DNA of 14,752 nt from Elusimicrobiota bacterium. Its GTDB lineage: Bacteria > Elusimicrobiota > Elusimicrobia > 2-01-FULL-59-12 > JACPXA01. Position numbers and translations under genes: made by a program. A model generated the notes under the pieces. It was not told the DNA's origin. It did no database searches and saw only the letters and a program-made list of their open reading frames with translations. This document shows, piece after piece, positions 1 through 6,930 of the stretch. The stretch spans positions 1 through 14,752 of the forward strand of contig JACPXA010000012.1 of the NCBI GenBank assembly GCA_016196785.1, given 5' to 3'. The stretch's first letter is position 1; each line of letters begins with the position of its first letter.

Positions 1-201
1 CGCAAGGATCGTCTCGCCCAGTCCCTGCCCGTAGACATCCGCGGTGTCAAAGAAGGTCACGCCGCGATCAAACGCCTGCCTGAGCAGTGCGATCCCCACC
101 TTGGGATCCCGGATCCCCCACCAGGTGGTCCCTACCGTCCAGACCCCAAACCCAATCTCCGATACCTGAATCCTTGTCGAACCAAGCTTCCGATATCGCA
201 T
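1..201 (-). CDS. Aldo/keto reductase, N-terminal fragment (runs off the left edge)
   Basis: Only the first 67 codons lie in the window. The translation opens MRYRKLGSTRIQVSEIGFG and continues to FFDTADVYGQGLGETILA. The LG..G..VSEIGFG opening and the FDTA..YG motif, which carries the catalytic Asp and Tyr region, are typical of NAD(P)H-dependent aldo/keto reductases. The start is well supported: an AGGAG at 210-214 lies eight bases upstream, and the ATG overlaps the TAA of the cobA/hemD gene by one base (TAATG), so translational coupling is likely. Substrate cannot be told from this piece. Members of this family often sit at the ends of operons without a pathway link, so a role in tetrapyrrole synthesis is not implied. 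Confidence 0.85.
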   Translation of the reverse strand, partial: MRYRKLGSTRIQVSEIGFGVWTVGTTWWGIRDPKVGIALLRQAFDRGVTFFDTADVYGQGLGETILA

Positions 202-1718
202 TACAATTTCTCCTGAATGGCGGCGGCAAGGGATTCGATGGTGGCCTGTTTCGCTTCGATGGCGGGGCGAATCCCATGGGCACGAAGCGTCGCGGAGGTG
301 ATAGGGCCAATGGAGGCGGCCTTCGTGCGCGCAAAGACCCGCCGGCGTTCCGCCGGGGTGTACCACTTGAGAAAATTGGTCACGGTCGAGGACGCGGTGA
401 AGGTCACGCAATCAACGCTGCCCCCCAACAGTTGAGGTTTCACCAAAGCGAGCCCCATGCCATCCGGTTCGGTCCGATAAAGGGGGATGACCTCCACATG
501 GGCTCCCCGCCGGCGCAGTTCCTTAGGCAACAGATCACGCGCCACTGAGGCCCTCGGGAGGAGAACCCGTTTCCCTCGGACGCTCCCCAGTTCCGGCAGG
601 ATCATTTCTGCTTGGTATTCCTTCGCCACGCGGGTCACCGGCCACCCTTGGGATGCCATCGCCTGAGCCGTTTTGGGACCGATCGCGCAAGTCTGCACAC
701 GGTTCCACACTGATGTGGGTGGTTTGATTCGCCGCCACCGATCGGCAAACACCTGCACCCCATTGGCGCTGGTGAATATCATCCAATCATACTCCGACAA
801 ACGGCGCAAGGTGCGATCCAGCGGCGCGTAGCTCGGTGGGGGCGCGAGGCGGATCGTGGGGAACTGGATGACCTCTGCCCCAGCCTCCTCGAGCAGACGC
901 GCAAACCCTGAGGCTTGTTCCCTGGCTCGCGTGACCACAATCCGCCGCCCAAAGAGCGGCTTTTTCTCAAACCAGCGGAGGCGGCGGTGCATTCCAGCGA
1001 CGCGCCCAATGATGATGGTGGCGGGCGGCTGGAACCCCGCGCGCTGAGCTTTCAAGACTATGTCTCTCAACGTCCCCGTCAAGGTCTCTTGGTGGAGCCA
1101 CGTCCCCCAGCGGATTATGGCGACCGGCGTCTCTATGGCCCAGTTCAGTTTCTTGAGTCGTTCCACAATCGTGCTCAGCTGTCCCATTCCCATCAGGATC
1201 ACGAGCGTACTTGATCGCGAGATCCTGGCCCATTCCACCGGCGGCCCTTCGGCTCCGCTCAGGGCAGGCCCTTCGGCCTCATGACCGGTCACGATCGTCA
1301 CCATGGAAGTCAACCGGCGGTGGGTCAAGGGGATTCCTGCATAGGCGGGGGCTGCGATGGCGCTGGTCACCCCGGGGACAACCTCAAAGGGCACGCCGTG
1401 GGCGGCCAGCGATTCCGCTTCCTCGCCGCCCCGGCCAAACAGAAAGGGGTCGCCCCCTTTCAGTCGAGCGACGACCTTTCCAGCCTGGCTGGAGCGAACC
1501 AGCAAGCGATTGATCTCAGCCTGGCTGCGGGTATGGCGGCCCCGTTCCTTCCCCACGCACACTAAGTGAGCCTCTGGTCTCGCCCACTCGAGCACCCGCT
1601 GGTTCACGAGGTAATCGTAGAGCACGACGTCAGCTCGACCCAAGATGTCCTTTCCACGCAATGTCAACAACCCAGGATCTCCTGGGCCTGCCCCGACAAG
1701 GTAGACCTTCCCTTTCAT
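201..1718 (-). CDS. cobA/hemD: Fused uroporphyrinogen-III C-methyltransferase / uroporphyrinogen-III synthase
   Basis: This 505-residue fusion has a SAM-dependent methyltransferase half (about 1-250), which makes precorrin-2 from uroporphyrinogen III, and a HemD half (about 255-505), which cyclises hydroxymethylbilane to uroporphyrinogen III. The first half shows VYLVGAGPGDPGLLTLRG at 5-22, RLKGGDPFLFGRGGEE at 85-100 and VVPGVTSA near 113-120, all SUMT signatures. The second half shows IVVTRAREQA (260-269), FTSANGV (315-321) and IGPITSATL (470-478), as in HemD. The ATG overlaps the hemC stop in an ATGA (1715-1718), with GAGG five bases upstream. Such fusions are known in Firmicutes, deltaproteobacteria and Nitrospirota. 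Odd point: residues 149-158 (EGPALSGAEG) contain a 24-bp repeat insertion in the spot where other CobA proteins have a short loop after TGHE. Confidence 0.95.
   Translation of the reverse strand: MKGKVYLVGAGPGDPGLLTLRGKDILGRADVVLYDYLVNQRVLEWARPEAHLVCVGKERGRHTRSQAEINRLLVRSSQAGKVVARLKGGDPFLFGRGGEEAESLAAHGVPFEVVPGVTSAIAAPAYAGIPLTHRRLTSMVTIVTGHEAEGPALSGAEGPPVEWARISRSSTLVILMGMGQLSTIVERLKKLNWAIETPVAIIRWGTWLHQETLTGTLRDIVLKAQRAGFQPPATIIIGRVAGMHRRLRWFEKKPLFGRRIVVTRAREQASGFARLLEEAGAEVIQFPTIRLAPPPSYAPLDRTLRRLSEYDWMIFTSANGVQVFADRWRRIKPPTSVWNRVQTCAIGPKTAQAMASQGWPVTRVAKEYQAEMILPELGSVRGKRVLLPRASVARDLLPKELRRRGAHVEVIPLYRTEPDGMGLALVKPQLLGGSVDCVTFTASSTVTNFLKWYTPAERRRVFARTKAASIGPITSATLRAHGIRPAIEAKQATIESLAAAIQEKL
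1243..1277. repeat. 24-bp-period direct repeat inserted in cobA (dispersed short repeat)
   Basis: The 11-mer GGCCCTTCGGC occurs at 1243-1253 and again at 1267-1277, separated by TCCGCTCAGGGCA. On the coding strand it reads as GPALSGAEG, in frame. The core CCTTCGGCTCCGCTCAGG belongs to a widely scattered class of short semi-palindromic repeats in GC-rich environmental bacteria, and a relative occurs in the hemA tail at about 2834-2861 in the opposite orientation. Removing one 24-bp period would leave a loop of ordinary length. That it is a small mobile or expanding repeat is inference. Confidence 0.6.
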
Positions 1719-2692
1719 GTGCGCCTCACCCGAATGGCCGCCACAATGCGATCAGCCCCCTGCGCCAACAGCTGCTCAGCGAGTTGCCGTCCAAGGGGTT
1801 CGGGCTGGTCCAGTGATCCCTGGCAACTACTCGCAATCACCTCCTGCCCTTCTAAATCAGCGATGAATCCCCGCATATGCAACGCGGCCACCCCCGGGGC
1901 ATCCCCTACCGCGCCTTCGAGCCAGGCATACGCCCCCAGCGGGACCTGGCACCCGCCTTCCAGCCGGTGCTGAAACGCCCGTTCCGCCAGCGCCGCCAGT
2001 CGGCTTGGCTGATGGTCCAATGGGCCAACGTACCTGGACACCTCGCTGTTCAGGGAACGGAGTTCGAGGGCTAAGCTCCCCTGACCCACCGCTGGTAGAA
2101 CCTGTTCAAGTGGAAAAATTTCCGTCACCTCCGCCTCCCGGCCGAGTCGCTTCACCCCAGCGAAGGCGACCACCAGGGCATCACATTGTCCTTCGTGCAA
2201 CCTCCGGAGCCGGGTGTCGAGGTTCCCACGCAGCTCCACGACACAGATGTCCGGACGCAATTGAAGCAGTTGAACCCGCCGACGAAAGGAACTGGTCCCG
2301 ATGACGCCGCCCGTTGGCAACTCGTTGAACGGCATTCCCTCCCTTGAGATCAAGCAATCCCGAGGATCCTCTCGCTCCGTGACCGCCCCCAACGTCAGGC
2401 CAGCGGGAAGCTCACTCGTCAGATCCTTCAGGGAGTGAACCGCCACATCAATGCGTCCATCCAAGAGAGCTTCTTCGATCTCCTTCGTGAACAGGCCCTT
2501 GGTGCTCGATGCGGACACTGCCGTACGAGCAAGTTGCGGAATCGGGGTTTCCTCAAACCGATCGCCGGTGGTCTTCACGGTGATGGTCTCGACCGACAGC
2601 TGAGGGAACCGCGCTTGTAAACGATTCACCACCCAGTCGGTTTGGGCCAAGGAGAGCCGGCTCCCCCGCGTTCCAATGCGCAACCGATTCAC
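1715..2692 (-). CDS. hemC: Porphobilinogen deaminase (hydroxymethylbilane synthase)
   Basis: The 325-residue protein polymerises four porphobilinogen molecules into hydroxymethylbilane, the substrate of the HemD half encoded next door. It opens LRIGTRGSRLSLAQTDWVV and shows VAVHSLKDLTSELP with the catalytic Asp at 90, GTSSFRRRVQL (132-142), ELRGNLDTRL (153-162) and the cofactor-binding Cys248 in LEGGCQVPLGAY, which holds the dipyrromethane. Length is close to the usual 300-320. The start is a GTG at 2690-2692 with AAGG a few bases upstream, because the family-typical N-terminus begins directly there. It starts about 11 bases after the hemA stop and ends in an ATGA overlap with cobA/hemD, so the three are co-transcribed. 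The stretch 57-66 (TAVSASSTKG) is slightly unusual before the conserved GLFTKEIEEALL. Confidence 0.96.
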   Translation of the reverse strand: MNRLRIGTRGSRLSLAQTDWVVNRLQARFPQLSVETITVKTTGDRFEETPIPQLARTAVSASSTKGLFTKEIEEALLDGRIDVAVHSLKDLTSELPAGLTLGAVTEREDPRDCLISREGMPFNELPTGGVIGTSSFRRRVQLLQLRPDICVVELRGNLDTRLRRLHEGQCDALVVAFAGVKRLGREAEVTEIFPLEQVLPAVGQGSLALELRSLNSEVSRYVGPLDHQPSRLAALAERAFQHRLEGGCQVPLGAYAWLEGAVGDAPGVAALHMRGFIADLEGQEVIASSCQGSLDQPEPLGRQLAEQLLAQGADRIVAAIRVRRT

Positions 2693-2703
2693 AACGGCCT
2701 TAT

Positions 2704-3930
2704 TTAGGACCTTCCCCTCGGGGGAGGGTTCAGCGAGCGGAGCGAGCGCGGAAGAATGGGAGGGGGTGTCCCCCTCCCTTCGCGAGCCGCCGAGCCCGCA
2801 TGTTCCTCTGAGGGCGAGGGCATCCGAGGCTCCTGACCCTGAGCGAGCGAAGCGAGTCGAAGGGGAAGGAACGAGGACGGCGATTGAAGGGGCAGGCTAT
2901 GTTCAGCCCCGCTCTGCCATGCGCGATACCACTCCAAAAACAGTTCTGCGTGGTCTGCGATCAGCCGCTCGGCCTTCGTGACCTCACTGGATCGTCTGGC
3001 AAGATTCTCCGCGGCGATGGCCTGCAGATCATCAATATTGTAGAGATACACGTTGTCCACTCCATGGACGGCAGGCTCCACGTCACGCGGCACCGCGATA
3101 TCAATGACAAACAGCGAGCGTCCCCGACGGTCCCGCATCACCGATTCCACCTGCGTGCGGGTGATAATGGGATGAGGCGCCGCGGTAGAACAGATGACGA
3201 TGTCCGCCATGCGCATCTCGTGAAACGCCTGATCGAATCGCACCGCCTGCCCCCCTAACTCGCGGGCTAACGCGCAGGCTCGCTCGTATGTCCGATTGGC
3301 CACCAGAACCGAACGAACCTTCTGGGACAGGAGATGGCGCGCGGTCATCTCGGCGATCTTTCCCGCGCCGAGAATCATGACGTGGCTCTGCCGCAGATCG
3401 CCAAAGATTTTCCCCGCCAACGACACCGCCACGCTACCCACGGAGAGCGCCCCTCGGCTTAAGAGGGTATGCGTACGCACCAGTTTCCCCACATACAGAC
3501 TCCGCTGGAACAGCACATTGGAGAGTTTGCCAGTGTGCCCGGCAGCGAGCGCCGCGTGGTAGGCCTGCTTGACCTGGGCCAGGATCTCATGTTCACCGAC
3601 CACCATTGAATCGAGCCCAGCCGCCACGCGAAAGAGATGCCGGATTGCCTCTCCGTCCTCCCACCGATAGACATGCGGCAACACAGGAGTCGTCAATTCC
3701 GCCCGATGACGGAAGACCTCCAGGAGCGCCTCCGTACCAGCACCGTCTCCGGGCGTGACCACGTAGAGCTCGACCCGGTTGCAGGTCGAGAGGATGACCC
3801 CTTCGGCGACCGAAGCCATCCGTCGGAGCTGAGCCAAAAGCTCGCCCGATGTCCGCTCGCTCACCGCCAGCCGCTCCCGCAGCTCCACTGGCGCCGTCTT
3901 ATGACTGATCCCCACCATGACTAATTTCAT
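2704..3930 (-). CDS. hemA: Glutamyl-tRNA reductase with the dimerization domain replaced by a repeat-encoded tail
   Basis: This is the first committed enzyme of C5 haem synthesis, reducing glutamyl-tRNA to glutamate-1-semialdehyde with NADPH. Residues 1-155 hold the catalytic domain: VGISHKTAPVELRE, the nucleophile Cys50 in LSTCNRVELY, and GEHEILAQVKQAY. An NADPH-binding fold follows with ILGAGKIAEMTARHL (186-200), VANRTYERA and VIDIAVPRDVEP. The helix leading into the dimerization domain stops at FLEWYRAWQ (331-339). The last ~68 residues are low complexity, rich in Pro, Ser and Arg, and resemble no HemA C-terminus. E. coli HemA has about 80 more residues of dimerization helices after this point. 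The ATG at 3928-3930 is preferred over an upstream start because the longer frame would translate a mobile element. The protein is 408 residues by this start. Function is plausible but dimer formation is doubtful. Confidence 0.92.
   Translation of the reverse strand: MKLVMVGISHKTAPVELRERLAVSERTSGELLAQLRRMASVAEGVILSTCNRVELYVVTPGDGAGTEALLEVFRHRAELTTPVLPHVYRWEDGEAIRHLFRVAAGLDSMVVGEHEILAQVKQAYHAALAAGHTGKLSNVLFQRSLYVGKLVRTHTLLSRGALSVGSVAVSLAGKIFGDLRQSHVMILGAGKIAEMTARHLLSQKVRSVLVANRTYERACALARELGGQAVRFDQAFHEMRMADIVICSTAAPHPIITRTQVESVMRDRRGRSLFVIDIAVPRDVEPAVHGVDNVYLYNIDDLQAIAAENLARRSSEVTKAERLIADHAELFLEWYRAWQSGAEHSLPLQSPSSFLPLRLASLAQGQEPRMPSPSEEHAGSAAREGRGTPPPILPRSLRSLNPPPRGRS
2707..2910. repeat. Repeat-rich segment forming the end of hemA
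   Basis: This stretch codes HemA residues 341-408 and is built of short inverted or purine/pyrimidine-rich blocks. It includes CCTTCCCC followed by GGGGGAGG at about 2710-2728, the CGAGCGGAGCGAGCG block at about 2734-2748, a perfect hairpin at 2758-2778, and a CCCTGAGCGAGCGAAGCG..GTCGAAGGGG unit at about 2836-2864. The last belongs to the same short repeat class as the insertion in cobA. No other frame here encodes the missing HemA dimerization region. The simplest reading is that dispersed repeats inserted into or replaced the 3' end of hemA. Confidence 0.6.
2758..2778. repeat. Perfect GC hairpin inside the hemA tail
   Basis: Nine-base arms GGGAGGGGG and CCCCCTCCC flank a three-base loop, TGT. 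The stem is very stable and lies 54 bases before the hemA stop on the coding strand. There is no T-run after it on either strand, so it is not a typical intrinsic terminator. It could slow ribosomes or mark an RNA processing site between hemA and hemC, but this is inference. Confidence 0.6.
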
Positions 3931-3939
3931 TGCCTGCCC

Positions 3940-4210
3940 TAGTGTTGTGTCTCCAACATAGCGTGACTTATGCGGGAGCGATTTTGTCCCAGCGTCCAGG
4001 CGCGAGGAGCGAGCATACCGGTTGGTCTGTGAGCGACGAGCAACGCCGACGCTGGGCAAAAGCGCCCCGCCCTTCGGGAAGGCCCATCTTTGGCCGGCTT
4101 CGGCGTCAGGCCTCCTCGCAATACCTGAAGGTATTCCCTCGTCGGCCTTCCTTGAATCCGTCTCAAACCTGAGCCTTCATAAGTCACGCTATGTTGGAGA
4201 CACAACACTA
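3940..4210 (-). mobile_element. MITE-like element, copy 1, between ccsA and hemA
   Basis: The 267-bp element (3942-4208) has perfect 31-bp terminal inverted repeats at 3942-3972 and 4178-4208, starting GTGTTGTGTCTCC, and is bordered by TA at 3940-3941 and 4209-4210. TA duplication and small size fit a non-autonomous relative of IS630/Tc1-mariner transposons. It contains no transposase. Inside lies a conserved hairpin with stem AATACCT/AGGTATT (4120-4135). It splits the ccsA-hemA junction: the left TA plus the first G of the element (read on the minus strand) form the ccsA stop TAG. Without it, the stop would still be TAG and would lie eight bases before the hemA ATG. A full second copy is at 11868-12141. 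Read in the direction of the host operon, both copies have the same orientation. Confidence 0.88.
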
Positions 4211-5119
4211 ACGCTTGAGGCCGGAGAGGAAGCCGTGAAGCTCTGAGAGATAGTTCACCCCCATATAGGTGAACAGCACGACCACAAACCCGCTGAGGGA
4301 GAGATAGGCGGTCTTCCGGCCCCGCCATCCTGAAAACAGCCGCAAATAGAGATAGATCACATAGACGAACCAGGTGATGAGCGCCCAGGTCTCTTTCGGA
4401 TCCCACCCCCAGAACCGGCCCCACGCCGAGTAGGCCCAGACGCCGCCCAAGAAGATCCCCAGCGTCAATGGAGGAAACGCGATAAGGATAAGCTGATAGA
4501 TCCGGGTGTCGAGCTGCTCCAGGGACGGGAGCCGATAGGCGAGCTCCGAGGGCTTCTTGGACTTCAACTGACGCTCTTGGACCAGGTAGGCTAATCCCAC
4601 CCCAAAGGCGTTGCCGAAAATCGCGTAGGCCACGAACATCACCGGGATATGGATCGCCATCCAATAGCTGTGCAGCGCAGGCATCAGCTGGTGGAGCGTC
4701 TGGTCAGAGAAAAACGCCACGGTCACCATGGCCCAGGCCACCGGCATGACAAAGATCCCGAGAATCGGGACCGGGCTCCGCCATTGAATGAGGAAAAAGA
4801 CTAGCGCAATCACCGCCCCAAAAAACGAGAAGCTCTCAAACCAGTTACTCCAGGGGACGTACGCCCGCGCGGCCCGCACGGCATCCAACGCCCCCTCCAG
4901 ATTCCCGGAGCGCCTAAGGATCTCCGCCTGCTGCCAGTACCAGTGACGCGCTACGACCGTCCGGGTGAGGAAGCTACCAGCATGGAATGCGAGGGCTAAC
5001 CCTAAACACCACAACGCCCAACGGCTCAGCTGCTCCCGTTTCGTGATGAGATATCCTACATACAACGCAGTGGAAAGGGTATATCCGAGAAAAGCAAGAT
5101 TAAACAACATGCGTTCCAT
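4208..5119 (-). CDS. ccsA: CcsA/HemX-family cytochrome c assembly membrane protein
   Basis: The 303-residue protein is strongly hydrophobic with about eight membrane segments. It carries the tryptophan-rich WWD haem-handling motif of the CcsA/CcmC/ResC family at 225-250 (VWAYSAWGRFWGWDPKETW), and candidate haem-ligand histidines at 46, 150, 157 and 295. These proteins export or present haem for attachment to apocytochrome c in system II; HemX beside hemA in Bacillus belongs to the same family. A polar helix at 60-86 between early membrane segments is longer than in short members. The ATG at 5117-5119 has GGGAG seven bases upstream and overlaps the preceding gene by 20 bases. The stop codon TAG at 4208-4210 is built from the TA duplication and first base of the mobile element. 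No CcsB/ResB partner is in the window. Confidence 0.88.
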   Translation of the reverse strand: MERMLFNLAFLGYTLSTALYVGYLITKREQLSRWALWCLGLALAFHAGSFLTRTVVARHWYWQQAEILRRSGNLEGALDAVRAARAYVPWSNWFESFSFFGAVIALVFFLIQWRSPVPILGIFVMPVAWAMVTVAFFSDQTLHQLMPALHSYWMAIHIPVMFVAYAIFGNAFGVGLAYLVQERQLKSKKPSELAYRLPSLEQLDTRIYQLILIAFPPLTLGIFLGGVWAYSAWGRFWGWDPKETWALITWFVYVIYLYLRLFSGWRGRKTAYLSLSGFVVVLFTYMGVNYLSELHGFLSGLKR

Positions 5120-5765
5120 TCAGTTGCTCCCGCAAATATTCTTCAACGGCGGCAATCCCACTACGTCGAAGTCGCCTGAGGACGCTTTCGGTCATGAGCC
5201 GCCGCCAGATCCGGCGCTTGTCAGGCAACGGCAAGCGGTTGATCGCTGGACGATACCTGCGAATCAGTCGTAAGAGCTGGAGATACTCCGGCCCGATCTG
5301 TCGGTGGAGGACCTTTCGAAGGAGTTTGGCCAACGCCGGGCTCCCTCCACCGGTGGAAATCGCAAGCTGCATGCCTCCCCGGCGGACGATTGCCGGGGCG
5401 ATAAAACTACACAACGAGGGAACGTCCACGACATTCACCCACAGCTTGGCCTGTTCCCCCGCTGCGAAAACCCGGCGATTCGTGACCTCATCATCAGTGG
5501 CCGCGATCACCAGATGCATTTCCTTGACATCCTGAGATTGAAAGCCACGCCGTTTCACCACGATGCGATCAGGAGACCGCCGCCAGAGACGTTCCGCCGC
5601 CGGTGAGAGGCTGGGACTCACCACCCGAAGCAGCGCCCCAGCCGCAAGGAGGTGTTTCATTTTCTGCGCTGCCACTTTCCCTCCTCCCACCACCAGCACC
5701 CGCCTCCCCTTCAAATTCAAAAACACCGGGTAATACCTGGGAGAGGAGGACACGAGGGGGAACAA
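5100..5765 (-). CDS. sirC: Precorrin-2 dehydrogenase / sirohydrochlorin ferrochelatase (CysG N-terminal / Met8 type)
   Basis: The 221-residue protein matches the siroheme-synthase N-terminal module, which oxidises precorrin-2 with NAD and may insert iron. It has the opening YYPVFLNLKGRRVLVVGGGK with the dinucleotide-binding GGGKVAAQK at 27-35, the AATDDEVTN segment, NVVDVPSLCSFIAPAIVRR with the probable catalytic Asp114, and AISTGGGSPALAKLLR. The product of the CobA half encoded downstream is its substrate, so the two give a siroheme branch. The start is uncertain. A TTG at 5763-5765 gives the length quoted; a GTG four codons later (5751-5753) is equally possible, and neither has a clear Shine-Dalgarno site. 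It begins 13 bases after the stop of the HD-GYP regulator, suggesting one transcript. Confidence 0.9.
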   Translation of the reverse strand: MFPLVSSSPRYYPVFLNLKGRRVLVVGGGKVAAQKMKHLLAAGALLRVVSPSLSPAAERLWRRSPDRIVVKRRGFQSQDVKEMHLVIAATDDEVTNRRVFAAGEQAKLWVNVVDVPSLCSFIAPAIVRRGGMQLAISTGGGSPALAKLLRKVLHRQIGPEYLQLLRLIRRYRPAINRLPLPDKRRIWRRLMTESVLRRLRRSGIAAVEEYLREQLNGTHVV

Positions 5766-5778
5766 AGGTTCTGAGGGT

Positions 5779-6762
5779 TTAGGTGACGGACCGCTCTACG
5801 ATCAGATCGGCAAAGGCGCTCAGGATGTCGCGGTCCCACCACCCTTTTCCACACTCATCCCAGAGGACCTCCAATGCTTGGTCCCGCGTCAGGGCCCGGC
5901 GATAGGGACGGGTGGTGGTCAAGGCATCAAAGACATCCACAATGGCCAGGATCCGTGCCGTGATGGGGATGGCATTCCCTTTGAGCCCATCCGGGTACCC
6001 GGAGCCATCCAAACGCTCATGATGGTGTCGGACGACAGGCAACGCCGGACGGATCGAACGGAGTTTGCGACAAATCTCTTCCCCCCACTGAGGGTGGTTC
6101 CGGATCACCTCCCGTTCATCTACGGTCAACCGGGTCGGTTTGGTGAGGATCTCATCCGGCACCCTGAGTTTTCCGATATCGTGGAGGATCCCTCCCTTCC
6201 GAAGCGCCTCTCGGTCACCTTCGGAAAGAGACAACCGATCCCCCAATACCAACGCGTATCCAGCCACCCGCTCCACATGACCTTCGGTGTAGGCGTCCTT
6301 GGCCTGAATGGTCCTGGCTAACGTAAAGAGGACGTCCTCGGCGGACTCGAGTTGATCGTTCAAAAATTTAGCCCTGAGGAGGGCTCGGATTCGGGTCAAC
6401 AGCTCAATCGAGTTAAAGGGTTTGTTGAGGAAGTCATCAGCCCCCATCTCGATCGCCCGTAACTTATCCTCCAGAGCGGAGAGGCCGGTGACCATCACCA
6501 CGGGAATCATCCGCGTCTCAGGGCGGTTCTTGAGCTGGGAGCACACCTCATAGCCGTCCATCCCCGGCATGTCAATATCCAGCAAGACCAAGTCTGGGGG
6601 GGTCATCTCCACGGACTCCAGCGCGGCTTCCCCACTGTTAGCTATTCGAACGCGGTACCCCTTGGATAACAAAACAGGTTCTAAAATCGCGAGGCTTCTT
6701 GGATCATCGTCAACCACCAGGAGGGTGGCGCTCTTGTGTTCATCCACCGGAGGGGAACTCAT
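5779..6762 (-). CDS. Response regulator with HD-GYP cyclic-di-GMP phosphodiesterase domain
   Basis: The 327-residue protein has a receiver domain at about 11-130 and an HD-GYP domain at about 145-327. In the receiver, the acidic pair in VVDDDP, phospho-acceptor Asp62 (LLDIDMPGMDG), Thr92 and Lys114 in NKPF are all present. The output has HDIGK (194-198) and the diagnostic HHERLDGSGYP at 247-257, so it should hydrolyse cyclic-di-GMP, as RpfG does. It is the first gene of the minus-strand string that continues into siroheme and haem genes. It is divergent from the kinase operon, which encodes a GGDEF protein. A near-consensus promoter ends only nine bases before its ATG, so its mRNA may be almost leaderless. 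No partner kinase is next to it on the same strand. Confidence 0.95.
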   Translation of the reverse strand: MSSPPVDEHKSATLLVVDDDPRSLAILEPVLLSKGYRVRIANSGEAALESVEMTPPDLVLLDIDMPGMDGYEVCSQLKNRPETRMIPVVMVTGLSALEDKLRAIEMGADDFLNKPFNSIELLTRIRALLRAKFLNDQLESAEDVLFTLARTIQAKDAYTEGHVERVAGYALVLGDRLSLSEGDREALRKGGILHDIGKLRVPDEILTKPTRLTVDEREVIRNHPQWGEEICRKLRSIRPALPVVRHHHERLDGSGYPDGLKGNAIPITARILAIVDVFDALTTTRPYRRALTRDQALEVLWDECGKGWWDRDILSAFADLIVERSVT

Positions 6763-6771
6763 GGCTCGATT

Positions 6772-6800
6772 AGCATACCAAAATCTCCCTCGTCGGTCAA
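6772..6800 (-). promoter_or_regulatory. Sigma-70-like promoter for the HD-GYP/haem operon
   Basis: On the minus strand a TTGACC (6795-6800) and a TATGCT (6772-6777) are separated by exactly 17 bases. Five of six and four of six positions match the consensus. Transcription would begin near 6764-6766, two to four bases before the ATG at 6762. That would give a leaderless or nearly leaderless message, in agreement with the lack of a Shine-Dalgarno site there. Confidence 0.55.
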
Positions 6801-6827
6801 GCCGCGTTGGGCAGTCCTGAGAGCGCC

Positions 6828-6846
6828 TTTTAAGTAGTTGTTAAAA
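6828..6846. promoter_or_regulatory. Inverted repeat between divergent promoters, candidate operator
   Basis: TTTTAA and TTAAAA are arranged as an inverted repeat around a seven-base centre (gtagttg). It sits between the two divergent promoters, upstream of both -35 boxes, in an AT-rich patch that stands out from the GC-rich surroundings. One of the three OmpR-type regulators encoded downstream could bind here, but this is inference. Confidence 0.3.
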
Positions 6847-6851
6847 TCCCC

Positions 6852-6880
6852 TTGACAGGGGGGGGGACTCCTGTTAATCT
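6852..6880 (+). promoter_or_regulatory. Sigma-70-like promoter for the phosphorelay operon, with a nine-G tract in the spacer
   Basis: A perfect TTGACA at 6852-6857 is followed 17 bases later by TAATCT (6875-6880), a weak -10 preceded by TG in the extended -10 position (6872-6873). Transcription would start near 6887, leaving a leader of about 44 bases before the ATG at 6931. The spacer begins with nine consecutive G residues (6858-6866), and CCCC just before the -35 box could pair with them. Confidence 0.5.
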
Positions 6881-6930
6881 TAGCGTGCCGCAATACTCTT
6901 AACGGGGATATTGCATCGCTACGAAACGAG

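Noticed and set aside
2758..2778. Perfect GC hairpin as an intrinsic terminator between hemA and hemC
   Set aside because: No T-run follows it on either strand, it lies inside the open hemA frame, and hemC starts only 11 bases after the hemA stop.
3931..4059. An upstream in-frame start that would lengthen HemA by 43 residues
   Set aside because: The added residues come from the mobile element, and HemA homology starts at MKLVMVGISHKTAP, at the ATG at 3928-3930.
3939..4664. Long minus-strand open frame of 241 codons overlapping ccsA and the mobile element
   Set aside because: It lies in a different frame from ccsA, which has clear family motifs, and its second half is the element itself.
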